DNA of 64,000 nucleotides from Eulemur rufifrons (Eukaryota > Chordata > Mammalia > Primates > Lemuridae), in the NCBI RefSeq assembly GCF_041146395.1, contig NC_091006.1:6020001-6084000 (forward strand), written 5' to 3'. Made by a program: the position numbers and the translations under genes. Under the pieces are notes generated by a model. It did not search any database. It saw only the letters and a program-made list of their open reading frames with translations, and was not told where the DNA came from. Position 1 is the first letter of the stretch. Each line of letters begins with the position of its first letter. Of this stretch, positions 1 through 34,500 are shown piece by piece.

Positions 1-397
1 TGATATGCTGCCATTTATTTTAGAAAGAAACAGTCGGGAGGACACACTCCCTCTCCCGCCAGCGTGCCTGTGTCTGCGTAGATGCTCTGTTGAAGAAGAA
101 AGAGTGGGCCATGGTTGCCTCTAGGAGAGAGACTGATCAGGGGGCCACTTCCTTTTTAAATGGTTTAATTTGTCTCTTACTTGGTACATGTTACCCATCA
201 TTCCTACCTCCAAAGATAATCCGCTAGTGTACGCTCCTCCAGAGACTTTTCCCTAAACTTGTACCAACCCATGCTTTCAAACATTTTGACCATTACCCAA
301 AATAGGAAAAACATTTCACGTTACAATCTAGCGTGGACAGCTGGAATTAAGTTTCACAAAACTGCTTAGCCCTTACCTTGCATGATGTACACTGGCC

Positions 398-735
398 TTT
401 TTTTTTTTTTTTTTCTTTGAGACAGAGTCTCGCTCTGTTGCCTGGGCTAGAGTGCCGTGTCGTCAGCCTAGCTCACAGCAACCTCAAACTCCTGGGCTCA
501 AACGATCCTACTGCCTCAGCCTCTCGAGTAGCAGGGACTAGAGGCATGCGCCACCATGGTCAGCTAATTTTTTCTATATATTTTTTTAGTTGTCCAGCTA
601 ATTTCTTTCTAATTTTTAGTAGAGACGGGGTCTCGCTCTTGCTTAGGCTAGTCTCAAACTCCTGACCTCAAGCCATCCTCCCACCTGGGCCTCCCAGAGT
701 GCTAGGATTACAGGCATGAGCCACCGTACCCAGTC
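398..735 (-). mobile_element. Alu SINE, strepsirrhine type, inverted
   Basis: Starts with a T run, then 'gagacagagtctcgctctg', and ends in 'gccaccgtaccca'. Dimeric, full length, in the SIPA1L3 intron. Confidence 0.9.
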
Positions 736-744
736 TCTACCTTT

Positions 745-1910
745 TGATTGTAGTGTTGGGCATTCACATTAAATGTAACTATTGATAATGGTTGGATTTA
801 CATTTGCCATTTTGCTATTTGTTTCCTATATGTCTACTGTCTTTCTAGCTCCTCTGTTCTTCCTTTACTGCCTTCTTCTGTAGTTTAAAGAGATATAATT
901 TAGTATACCATTTGGATTCTTCTCTTGTTTAACTGTCTTTTTAGTTGTTATAACACATATCTGTCAGTGCAGTTCAGGTTGCTTACTTTGGATAAACTAT
1001 AGAAACTTTTCTCCAATGCAGCCCCATTCACTTCAGGTCACCATGTGCAGTCATTTTTTTCAGCCTGAGGACATTGTTTTATTTCATAACAGGCAGATGT
1101 GCTAGCAACAAATTCTCTGGTCTTTGTTTATCTAAGAACATCTTCATGTTGCCTTCATTTTTCAAGGATAGTTTTGCTGGATATAGAATTCTTTGTTCAC
1201 AATTTCTTTTGTCACAATTTCTTTTGTCTTTCAGCACTTTGAAAATGACATTCCTATCCCATTGTTCTGAATGAGAAGTCAGCAGTTAATTATATCAATG
1301 CTCCTCTGTAGGTGATAAATCCTCTTTCTCTTGATGCTTGCAAGATTTTTATCTTAGCATCTGATTTCAGCTTTTTTTCTAGGTGTGAGTCTTTTTGTAT
1401 GTATCCTACTTGGGGTTTGTTGAACTTCTTAGGTGTGTAGATTAATGGTTTTCATCAAATTTAGGAAGTTTTCAGCTACTATTTTTTTCAACTATTTCTT
1501 CTGCCCCTTTCTCTCCTCTCCTCTCCTTCTGAAACTCTTGCTGCACACATAGCAGTCCCCCTGACCCTGTCCCAGAGGTTCTGCTCTGGAAGAACTGTGT
1601 TCACTGGACTCGGGGAGGTGGGGAGCCCCAGGCCAAAATGCCACAGATTCCCTCTCTTCTTACCTGAAGTTCAGCAGTTTTTCAAGCATAAATGCTTCTC
1701 AGGTTGCTGTATGCCTTTGGTCAACTTTCAAGGTGCTCAGATGGTTGTCCTCTTTGGGGAGAAGATTTGCCTGTCTTCTCATTTAGCCATAATCAAAAAG
1801 TCCCATCCTTTGATATTGCTAAATTTACTTTCAAAATGGGTTTATTAATTTATACTCCAAGTGCATTAATTTTCTCATTGAATATCTCTTACTCGGAATG
1901 GAATTGAAAT
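745..1910 (-). mobile_element. Old L1 LINE fragment (antisense, ORF2/3' part)
   Basis: T-rich text such as 'gttttgctggatatagaatt', 'ctttcagcactttgaa' and 'gtgtagattaatggtttt' matches the complement of L1 ORF2. It is heavily mutated, with no open frame. The end near 1910 is uncertain. Confidence 0.6.
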
Positions 1911-2640
1911 TTGATTAGAAGTTTTTGGAAGTTGATTTGCTACAACGGGGTAAGCAGTTGGTTCCCCCAAGAGTGGGGTCTGGTTGACAGCACTAGGTTC
2001 ATTGTGGCGTTAATGCAACAAGAATCCAGCATTTGGATTATCAAGCTGTGGTTTTAGATTGGCTTAGCTGGAGTGGCGTCTGACATATAGTAGGTGCTCG
2101 AGAAATATTTGAATAGGCTACATAGCAAGATACATTTTTGAGTAAAAATAAGATCACAAGGTACAGTACAATATATCAGTATGATCCTAGTTATGTAAAA
2201 ACAAAATCCCCTCCCCTACCCCCCAAAACAGTCCCCTTTCTCCATTTGTATACATATAAATGTTTTTAAGGTGTGGGAACAGGCAAGAAGGAAATAGAGC
2301 AAACTGTAAACCATGGTTAGCTCTAGACATGAGTGGGCAGGTGGGACCCACCTTTAGCTGCATAGGTTGTACCGAGGAGACCAGTGGTGACATTTCCAGA
2401 TTCCCGCAGAGGAACCAAACGTGCTAGAAGGCCACTCCTTGGGTGGAACTGGGCACTGTGTGGGCAACTTTCCCTTTTCTCCAGAGACGCTTCTGTATTG
2501 TTGGAATTTTCCACAGCAGTAATGTATTTGTGTCTCGCTTGTGTAAATGAACTTTTTTGATTCCCAAGAGTAAATTTCAATAGCACCCTTTTGCCAAATG
2601 TGGGATGGATTTTTTAATCTCTTTCGTGTTTGCTTTGCAG

Positions 2641-25866
<23,226 letters not shown>

Positions 25867-27975
25867 GGCCGAGAGGCCACCACTGCGGCCACCCTCCACC
25901 CCAGGCCCTGGCTCCTTCTCTGCAGGCAGGCTGGGGGCTGCTGCGCTCCTCTGCCCTGGGCTCCGCTCCAAGACAACCCAGCCAGCCAGGGCCCGGGGAC
26001 CGACTGTCCCCACGGCCCTCCCTATGGACTCCGGAGCCTGATGGCTGTGGGACCCCAGGGAGCCCTCGGGGGCGCTGTGAGCCAGGGTGTGCCCATGGCC
26101 CTCAAGCCCCCTCTGGGCTGCCCACCTGTGGTCCCTGGGAGCCGGGCCGTGTCCACACTGCCCCGGGGCCCGTCCTCTGTCCCCATCTAGAGCCTCTTGC
26201 TAGGATGGGGCAGGAGTCAGTCTCCAAACCCCACAGCTCCGAGAGCTCACATACCAGGTTTCCTCACCACGTCCGACAGAGCTGAAGCTTTCGGGGCCCA
26301 GCCCCCTGCATGAAAACTACAGTGTGCAACCAGCCCTTTCTCCCCCACACCCAGAGGGGACAGACCAGGGCTCCTCGGTCCCCAGCACCCTATCTCCAAA
26401 AAGCACGAACGTTATCCCCTCCCAACACCCTCCTTCCCAGGAGCACTTTCTTAGAGTTTAAATTATTTTCTTGGGGGCCCCAGGACAGAGAAAGGAAGAC
26501 CCAGCATCCAGTCTGCGTCTTTGAGAGAGGAACTCTGTTCGTACAATCAGGACGGTTTATACGATCTTCTTCTATCAGCTCCTCCTCCACCAGGGGCCAC
26601 AGCGCCCAGGCTTGGGGCCCACAGGCCCCCCCACCTCCGAGCTGCCGCCCTAGCCCGGCCCAGGTGGCGGAGTGGCCACACAGCCCACCCTCTCCTCCCA
26701 GCGGGACCTGGACCAGCAGCCGCGCCACCTCCGGGCTCCAGGAAGGGCTCATGATGCCCTCAAGACAGGGCAGGAGAAAATCAGCCTTCATCTCCTCCTC
26801 TGGTTTTGTTTTCCTCCTCGAGTCTCCCAGCCCATGGCCCAGGCCCGGGCGGCGCCCACCTGACACCCTCACTGTGCTCCCGGGGCGCCGCCGTGCGGAT
26901 CCCACTGGACGCTGGTTCTCTAAAGGCAATAAGGGCCGCTCGCCAGGCAGCCGAGCCCACGTGGTACTACGCTGTTCACCCAGGAAACAGTTTCTTTTTT
27001 TCCTTCTTTAAAAACAAACAAAAAAAAATATATATATATATTTATTTTTTCATGTAGAGTTGCGCCAGAACAAGTCTGTACGGCCACAGTCCGTGGATTT
27101 CCCCAACCTCAAGCTGAGGATCGAGGCGTGTCCCCCGTGGGCTGGGGGTCAGTGGGAGGACTCAGAGGGACAAAGTCAGGGTGGGCGGGCAGGCAGCTTC
27201 CCTTTTGGGAGGCAGCAGGCAGGGAGGAGTTGGCAGAGCGGGCCTGGCTCCCAGCGACATGCTCTGGGCCGTGCGCCAGCGCCAGGCAGCCCAGCCCTCG
27301 CCCAGGGACCCGCCGCCTTCTCTCTGGGGCCAGGAACCTCAGGGAAGGGGGCTCTGGGGACTGCACAAGACGCAGGCACTCCGGGAGGTGCCAGGCCGGA
27401 TGGGTGGGGGCGAGAGAAGAAGGTACTGTCGCATCTCCTGTGATCAGCCTGTGTCCCGCCCACAGCCCCGCAGTCGAGCAGAAACCTCAGCTCGCTCCTC
27501 TCCCCCGCGGTGTGAGGTGGGCGCTGGGCGCGCCCAGCCACTGTCCTCAGCCCTGGCCAACTACTGTGATGTCTCTCCTTCCCTGACCCCCTTTTCTGGG
27601 GGCTCTCCCCGTCCCCACTCCTGTCCTCAGACTCCAACCTGGAGCCTTTTTTTTTTTTTTTGTCTCCTCATCTTCAGATCATTCAAATCATTTTGGGGAC
27701 CTAATCATGTCCATTGACAAGTGTAAGTTATGATTTTTGGTTTTGTGTTTTGTTTTCTGTTATTTTAAAGGACTTCTGCAAAACAAATCTATTTAATTTG
27801 AGGTTGGTGATCTATCCGATGGCTGAAGATAGCAGGGTTTTTTTCATATGTTGATTTGTTTCATTCAGTTTTTTTATTCTTTATTGTCTTTTTTTTTTTT
27901 TCTCCCATCCCTGTCTTGACATTTTCTGGCATGTTTCTGGAGGTTTCAAAGGAAATAAATGTTTCATAGAAACGG
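25867..27975 (+). other. SIPA1L3: SIPA1L3 3'UTR (about 2.1 kb)
   Basis: Runs from the TGA to a polyadenylation signal. It is free of Alu repeats. It contains an A/TA run (27009-27043) and T tracts at about 27645-27661 and 27889-27901. Cleavage near 27970-27980 is inferred from the AATAAA and the GT-rich 'ttgtgtgttc' downstream. Confidence 0.85.
27954..27959 (+). terminator. SIPA1L3: SIPA1L3 poly(A) signal AATAAA
   Basis: AATAAA in 'ggaaataaatgtttcat', with a GT-rich element about 20 bp downstream. It is the first well-placed canonical hexamer after the stop. Confidence 0.85.
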
Positions 27976-28274
27976 CTTGTGTGTTCACTAGCTGTGCAGC
28001 TGCCTGGAGTCACTGACAAGAGGGTGTGGTCCAACACCGGCCCCCTCCTGCTGTCCCCCGTCCCAAACAGCCGTCACCACCACGTACACACCGCACACTA
28101 CGTACTAAGAACCAGGGGACACCAGCCTTGTGAACTTCTTTTCCTTGGAGCCCAAACAGCAGAAATCCAATGCTCAAGTTTAAAAAGACAGTGAGATTCT
28201 ACAGAAGTCACCTACTGGAGGCCCAAAAGCCAGACCTGGTCCACGGAGTTGTGTTGGTTTTAGAAATAGTGGCC

Positions 28275-28592
28275 AACCTGGTGCGGTGGCTCAGGCGTGT
28301 AATCCTAGCACTCTGGGAGGCCGAGGTGCGAGAATTGCTTGAGCTCAGAGTTCAAGACCAGCCTGAGCAAGAGTGAGACCCCCCCCCCCACCATCTCCAC
28401 TAAAAATAGAAAAACTTAGCCGGGCATGGTGGCGCATGCCTGTAGTCCCAGCTACTCGGGAGGCTGAGGCAGGAGGATCGCTTGAGCCCAGGAGTTTGAG
28501 GTTCCTGTAAGCTAGGCTGACGCCACAGCACTCTAGCTCAGGCTAGAGTGAGACTCTGTCTCAAAAAAAAAAAAAAAGAAGAAGAAGAAGAA
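28275..28592 (+). mobile_element. Alu SINE, lemur-type
   Basis: 'cctggtgcggtggctcaggc' to a tail of A and (GAA)n. The right arm has 'gctaggctgacgccacagca'. A C10-type run interrupts the left arm near 28380. Confidence 0.9.
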
Positions 28593-29389
28593 ATAGTGGC
28601 CAACTTTTAAAAATCTGGAAAGTCGATTTTCAGCTGGGTAGATCGGCCCTTTGCAGCCCCTGCCTCTGTGGGCTGGTCTCCCACCCAGGCCACTGTGGTT
28701 GCCCATTCTGCCCCCTCTGGAGGGGGTCAGAGCTCCTTCTGCCAGTCGGCCATGGGTGGGTGGGGTAGAAAGCAGCCCCTCCTGGCCCAGGTCTACATCT
28801 GGCCTGGAGAACACTTGCAGTTGGAGTGGGAATCAGGGTCAAACCAACGTCCGCACCAGGAAATTCCAAGAGCAGATCCCAGAGCCTGGCCTCCTGGGAG
28901 TCCAGCCTGGATCTCAGCGGCAGCCGGCCCTGTGAAGGCCGGCTGGGCAGGGTCCTGCTGACCTTCACCCACCCACCTGTCATTGAGTTTTACATCTCTG
29001 AGCTAAAACCCGAGGCATCTCTGACTCAGACCCTCACCTCCCAAAACATGTCTTTTTCCAAAAAGCATGGGGCCCACATCCAGGACTAGCCATTCCCTTG
29101 ACTCCTAAAAATTTTAGAGTTTCCAGAGTTCTCCAGACACTCTCTGGGTCTCTGGGGCTGCCCTGCCCCCCTCCCCCCGCATCCACGGGCGAGGGGGGTG
29201 GAAGCCTCGGAACACACTGTTCTCACATCCTCTCCTGGCGCCTGAGACACCAGCCGCTTCCAACACCCCACGACGCGCACGCCAGCGCCTGGTCCCGCCT
29301 GAACCGCCTGCTCGGCCCTTCCCGCCTCGCCCCAGTTTCCAGCTTCCCCTGCCTGGCGGGGACCCTCCTGTGTCTCCTCACCCAGTCTT

Positions 29390-29990
29390 TCTGGATCCCT
29401 CTGACCTTTGATTCTCTCCAGATTGTTCTGCTGGTCCCTAAATTCTTATGCCCAACTCTCCCCTGAAGTCCACGTCTCTCTCATCTCTCTGTGTCTTTTG
29501 TCCTGGGACTTTGCCTGTCCCTGGATCCTGACTTTGTCCCCACATTTGCCTCCCCTCTTCTTCCCTCTCCTAATTTACGTTTCCTCCCCCTCTGTCTGCC
29601 CTCGGCAGGCGTCTCTCTCCTGGTTCTCTCCCTAAACCCTCCGCCTCTTTCCGATCACTGTCTGCTTCTCTGTCTCTCCCCAGCGTGTCAGCTATTTTTT
29701 ATTACTGTTATTTCCTCTCTCCCACCAAATCCCCAGCTCTCCTCTGTTCTCCTGCTCTCTCCTGACTTCCCCCCATTCCTGCGCTCTCCCCGTCTCACCC
29801 TCCCTCCTGGGCACGCCTGCTCTTTCTGACTCTCTCTGTAAATTTGTGACTCTCAGACTCTCTCTCTTCTGATCTCCAAGTCCTGCTTCTCCCTCCTCAT
29901 CCCCCATCACCCAAATCCCAGTCTCTCTCCTCGTGTCCCCGTGTCTAGATAATCTCCCCCTTCCACCCTGTCCCCACCACTCTTTGCCCG
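29390..29990. repeat. Pyrimidine-rich (TCTC/CCCT) low-complexity tract
   Basis: About 600 bp dominated by C and T on the + strand ('ctctctcatctctctgtgtc', 'tcccctcttcttccctctcc'), so purine-rich on the minus strand. No exact unit; degenerate. Confidence 0.7.
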
Positions 29991-30177
29991 ACATCCAGGA
30001 CTGGGAGCCCCAGGTAATGTTTGGGTGGATGCCACTTCCGGACACCCATTTCCCAGCCCAGCCCAGGAGGGGCCGCCCTCGTCATCTTCCCATCCCTGCC
30101 CTTCCCCCAGCCCCAGCCGCCTCCCCCTCACTGCTCCTGCCTCCCCCTCGCTGCTCCTGCCGCAGCTGCAGCAGTCC

Positions 30178-30191
30178 GTTGCCAGGGCAAC
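30178..30191. promoter_or_regulatory. RFX X-box palindrome GTTGCCAGGGCAAC
   Basis: Perfect inverted GTTGCC...GGCAAC arms with a 2-bp centre, the full RFX-family/MDBP consensus. It lies about 200 bp beyond the DPF1 3' end. Confidence 0.5.
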
Positions 30192-30384
30192 CACAGCTGG
30201 CTGGGCGGGAGCCCCTCCACCCCATCCCCCTTCTCTTTTCCGGCTAGGCAGGGAGGAGCTGGGACAAAGCGGGAGAGGCGGCTTGGGGGGAGGATGGAGG
30301 GAGGGGCCGGCTCAGCCAGCGAGGCCCCATCTCCCCTTCTGGGTGACTCCCCAAACCAGGCCAGAGAACGAGGCAGTCATGGGC

Positions 30385-31445
30385 AGAGGGGTCAGGCCCA
30401 GTTTAATACACAGAACAAGTTAATTCACAGCAGAGGCAGGCAATAAAGGAGACTTGGTGACAAGGGGGGGGGGCACTCCTGGATTCGGGGAGGTTCCCCC
30501 AAACCCACCTCCTCCCCCACTTGCAGTCTCAATTTCCCTTTTTTTAATCCCGGAACAACAAACACACACAACCACAAAAAACAACCATGCCCCCTCGTTA
30601 CCCCCAAAATGGCCAGCGAGGGTGGCAGGGGGCAGCCAGGCCTGGCAGGGCAGGGAGAGGGGCAGGGGAGGGAAACGAGTCCGTTGCAGAGTCTGTGCTT
30701 CTCATTCCAGCAGGCGCTGAGCAGGGGCCCGCCTTGCCCCACTGCCACCGCCAGCCACGCGGGCGCACGCGGTGGGCAGAGGGTGGGGCGACCGGGGAGG
30801 GGCGGGAACAGAGTTCAAAACCATGGTTCACGTCATGCAGTATCCACGGTGGGCACCGGGAGGGGGCGAGGGGTGGACACTATGCCCACCCACCCTGGGC
30901 ACAGGGGGATGGATGGTGCCACCTTGGTGGGGAGGTGGGACAGCTGCAACTCCAGAAACTGGGGGTAGGGGGCGCCAGGCAGGAGGCCGGCATAGACTGG
31001 TGCCCAGTGGATGCTCTCAGCAGCGCCCCCTCCACCCAGCCAGGACTTAGAGGACTCTTTGTATATATTAATTTCTTTTTTTTTCTCTTTTTTTTTTTTT
31101 TTTTACTTTTTGTCTTTTTCTTTAGAAAAAGGCTCTGTCCATGCCCCTGGCTGGCACCTACCACCCCCCATGCCCGCCCAGAGGCGGGGTATGGCTTTGA
31201 GGGGAGCAGAAGCCCCTGGTGCCCACTTGCCAAGGGATGGGGAGGGAGGGGAAGGGGTCCTGCCGGGCCCAGCAACCCGCAGGGCAGACATCCCACTCGC
31301 ACAGAGGGCAGGGGTGGCCCAGCCCCCTCTCGGGCCTCCCCCTCTCACCCTACCCCCGTGGGGCACTGGGGTGGGCAGAGAAGAGGAGCTCGAGAGGCAG
31401 GTAGACAAGCACCGCTCCAGAGGTCCAGGTGGGCCGGAGCCAGGC
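30385..31445 (-). other. DPF1: DPF1 3'UTR
   Basis: Follows the TAG at 31448-31446. GC-rich with no Alu. It has an A-rich tract in the mRNA sense (+ strand T run, about 31075-31130). A CTCF-like 'cagcgccccctccacc' at 31020-31035 lies inside it. Confidence 0.75.
30402..30407 (-). terminator. DPF1: DPF1 poly(A) signal ATTAAA
   Basis: The minus strand reads GTGTATTAAACTGGG, the commonest variant hexamer. It fits a 3'UTR of about 1.05 kb after the DPF1 stop. The end site near 30385 is inferred. Confidence 0.6.
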
Positions 31446-31516
31446 CTAGGTGAGGGTGATGTAGGCAGAGGCCTTTTCTTTCAGGTGCCGAAGACAGAGG
31501 TGACAACTCCAGCTCC
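31446..31516 (-). CDS. DPF1: DPF1 exon 12 (end of PHD2, stop)
   Basis: Acceptor CCCTGCAG|GGAGC. Encodes (G)[20 protein letters not shown] and LT, then TAG at 31448-31446. WSCHLC holds the last two Zn ligands of PHD2. Confidence 0.96.
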
Positions 31517-34500
31517 CTGCAGGGGTGGCCAGAGGATGGCGTTAAGCCCGGGCCCAGGTCCTTCCCACCCAGAGGACGTGGTCTTCACCAACTGGGAGAC
31601 AGCTTGCCGGCCCACCCGCCCCCACGTCGTGCCCACCTCGTCTCTCACCTTCCGGGGGCTCTGCCATGGGGGGACTCAGGCAGTACATGTGGTAACCCCG
31701 ATCGCAGTCGTCACAGAACAGCAGCTGGTCCTGGGGGGTGAGACCCGCCCAGCTGGCACCCTGGGGGCACGGGCACCAGAAACCGGGGTGGGGGGCTGGG
31801 GCAGGGGCTAGGGCACAGGGGCTGGGGGAGGAAAGGGGGCTCTGAAATGGTCTTTGCGTCTTGGAATCTTTGCAAGACGCTGCCTGGCCAAGCAGAATCA
31901 CCCCTGAGGACTGTCAGTTTGCAGCTTGGTATCTGGGTTTTGTAGGACTATGCAAGGCTTTAAATGATACCAAGATAATCTGATACCAGCTCTGGAAGCA
32001 ATGGGCACGGGTTCAAATCCCAGCTCCTCCATTTCCCTAGCTGGGTGGCCTTAGGGCAGGCCATTTTCCCTGTCTGAGCTTGGCTCCTTCTCTTTGGTGT
32101 GGGAACAAGAGCACCTGCCTCAGAGGTGCCCGGGAGGAGTCAGAGAGGAAGAGTAAAAAGCACCGGGCTCAGTTGATGGACATGAACAGCAATAATAATA
32201 CTTGTTACTAGTGTTCGCCAGGGACGGGCTCCCAGGAAGGGCCCTAGGCTCAACTGGCAAAGGTGGCAGTGCCAGGTGGGGAGGGCAGCTGGGTGTGAGG
32301 GGTGGCAGGCGGGCGGGCGGGCACTCACGTCGTTCTCCGAGGTGCCACACAGGCTGCAGGACTTGCACTCAATGCACTGCCAGCGGTAGGTCCGCACGGC
32401 CGCCGTCATGTTCACCGTGAACTGTAAACACGAGGGGTGTCCTGGGGGCCAAGGGGCAGGGATGCGGTTAGGGGGTCACCATGCCCCTGGTGGGTACTGA
32501 CCCCGAGGGAGGACGTGGCTTAGCCTCACCCTGGCTCATAAGGCCAGCGAGGACGCACTCTGCACTCCAGCCCGACCCCGACCTGCCCATGGTGACCAGC
32601 AGGCAGCAGTACCGTGGCCACCACAGTCTCCCACCCAGCCGCCATGGCAACCACACTCAGCTCCGCAGAATGCCATGGCAACCGCATTCCATTACCCACA
32701 GTGCTGTGGCAACCACTTTCTACCACCCACAACACTGTGGCAACCACATTCTGTTAACCACCGTGCTGAGACAGCCACATTCCACTACCACAGCTGAACG
32801 GCCAGGCGACCCCGCTAACCGCAGCAACGCGGCAACCCCGTCCTCCCAGCCACGACGCCATGGCAACCACCTTCCACAACGGGTCCCCGCACCTTGGTCC
32901 CATGCTACTAAAGCCCGTTCCGCACGATGCCCCAGCAACCAAACTGTTAGTAACAATACTGCGAATGCCAGTCTCTGAGTCATTCCACTGCCACGGCGCA
33001 GACACCCGCAGCCACTGACCCGCGCCGTAACAGCTACGTTCCACTACACCAAACTGCCACGACAGCCGTAACTCACCACCCACGATACCATGACAACCAC
33101 AATTCATTCCCCACTGTGCTGAGGCGACCACAGTCTACGACCACAGTCCGCCATGGGAAACCACTTTCTATTGACCGCCGTCCCATGGCCAGCACTTCTG
33201 TCAGCCGCAGCGCCAGGCAGTGGCCATCCAGGACTCGCATCACACAGTTGCCTTGGCAACCTTCTCTCCCTGCGGTCCATGCCATGATAAGCACATGCCA
33301 CTACTCTCAGTGCCAGGACTGCCACATCCCATTGTCCCCAAAGACTCGCTGGCCTTACTCTTTCCCACAACTCTCAGCAGTTGAGGCAGCCCCGCGGGCT
33401 CTGGTTACCCACAGCACCCCTGTGATGCTCTGGGTCCCCACAGTCCTCACCCCCGTGCCCCTATCCTCCAGGTCCCATACCTGCGCGTCCTCCCCACCCC
33501 AGGCCCCAGAAACCTCGGGTGGAGGAGTGTCACCTGATCGCCCACAGTCTGCACAGGAGATGAGGTCCTCAGGACACCCCGTCTTCTTAGAGCCACCCAG
33601 GCAGAAGTCACAGTAGCCGTTGGGGATGACAGTGCCGTCGGGCGCCTTCTTGGCTGGAAGACAGCGGGCGGGCGTTGGCGGGGGCGGGCAGTGCACCCGG
33701 CCAAAGGCTGCTGCGGAAGTGGGAGCAGAGGGAGGCGTCCCTACCTGTGTGTTTCCTTTGTGCCTCAGGGACCCAGGCCAATTCTTTGTAAAACTCTGGG
33801 GATGGGGGACAGAGAGAGGGGCTCTCACCACAGGCAAGGCTTCACCCTGCCCCCAGCCTCAGCCCCAGGGGTGGACCCCTTGGTCCCGGCAGTGGGGAGG
33901 TGGGGAGAGAATTGCTACCCCGGGCTGTGGCCAGTGGCAAAAGAGGGCTGGCGAGGGGTGCGAATAATTCTCATCAGCACCCCGAACTCTGAGACAACTG
34001 ACATGTCCTCTCTATTGGGTAAAAACTCGGTAAATCCAGCTCTAGGAAGGGCCCTCTGCTGCCTTCTCACATACACGTCCCCCAGACAGCCTCCCCTAAC
34101 CAAGCCCTGACTAGAGAAACATTCAGGAGATACCACTGGCCAAGATCTGGTGTGGAAACAGACACTCAGAAGGAAAATTCTGAACACAGAGGTGCCTGGC
34201 TGTGTAGTGGGCGTGGGGCGAAGAAACTCGCCCTCTCCCTCCAAGAGAGGGTGGGAAGACAGCGTCTCCCTCGGCGGAGCCTCCGCAGGCCCTGCGCCCC
34301 TCCCCCACCCCTCAGCTGTCAGGGTTGGCATGGGATTGGCATGGGCGGACGCCAAGGGCTCCCGGGCCACAGGCCCTGCCCCTCGGCCAGAGCTTAGCAG
34401 AGAAGGGAGAGAGGGAGGCAGGGCGGGAGGGGAGTCATCTATCACCCCCCTCCCCAAGCTCTAATTGAAACAATAAATCAGACCCAGAAATATTACGCCC

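Larger units (their letters stand above)
1..2640 (+). other. SIPA1L3: SIPA1L3 intron (3' part) with Alu and L1 fragments
   Basis: No coding exon was recognised. The stretch holds a minus-oriented Alu (398-735) and an old L1 piece (about 745-1910). The end is a typical intron end: a T-rich tract and TTTGCAG at 2634-2640. Confidence 0.7.
27980..30385. other. Convergent intergenic gap SIPA1L3/DPF1
   Basis: No gene. Holds one Alu (28275-28592), a long pyrimidine-rich tract (about 29390-29990) and an RFX-type palindrome at 30178-30191. The two flanking genes end towards it from both sides. Confidence 0.75.
32442..33533 (-). other. DPF1: DPF1 intron filled by a degenerate minisatellite
   Basis: Apart from short flanks the intron is the tandem array described at 32590-33330. 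Confidence 0.7.

Noticed and set aside
745..1910. Possible intact L1 reading frame
   Set aside because: Only a diverged antisense piece, with frequent stops and no long frame.
30442..30449. AATAAA on the + strand after SIPA1L3
   Set aside because: It lies inside the minus-strand DPF1 3'UTR, 2.5 kb beyond the well-formed SIPA1L3 signal. No + strand exon ends here.
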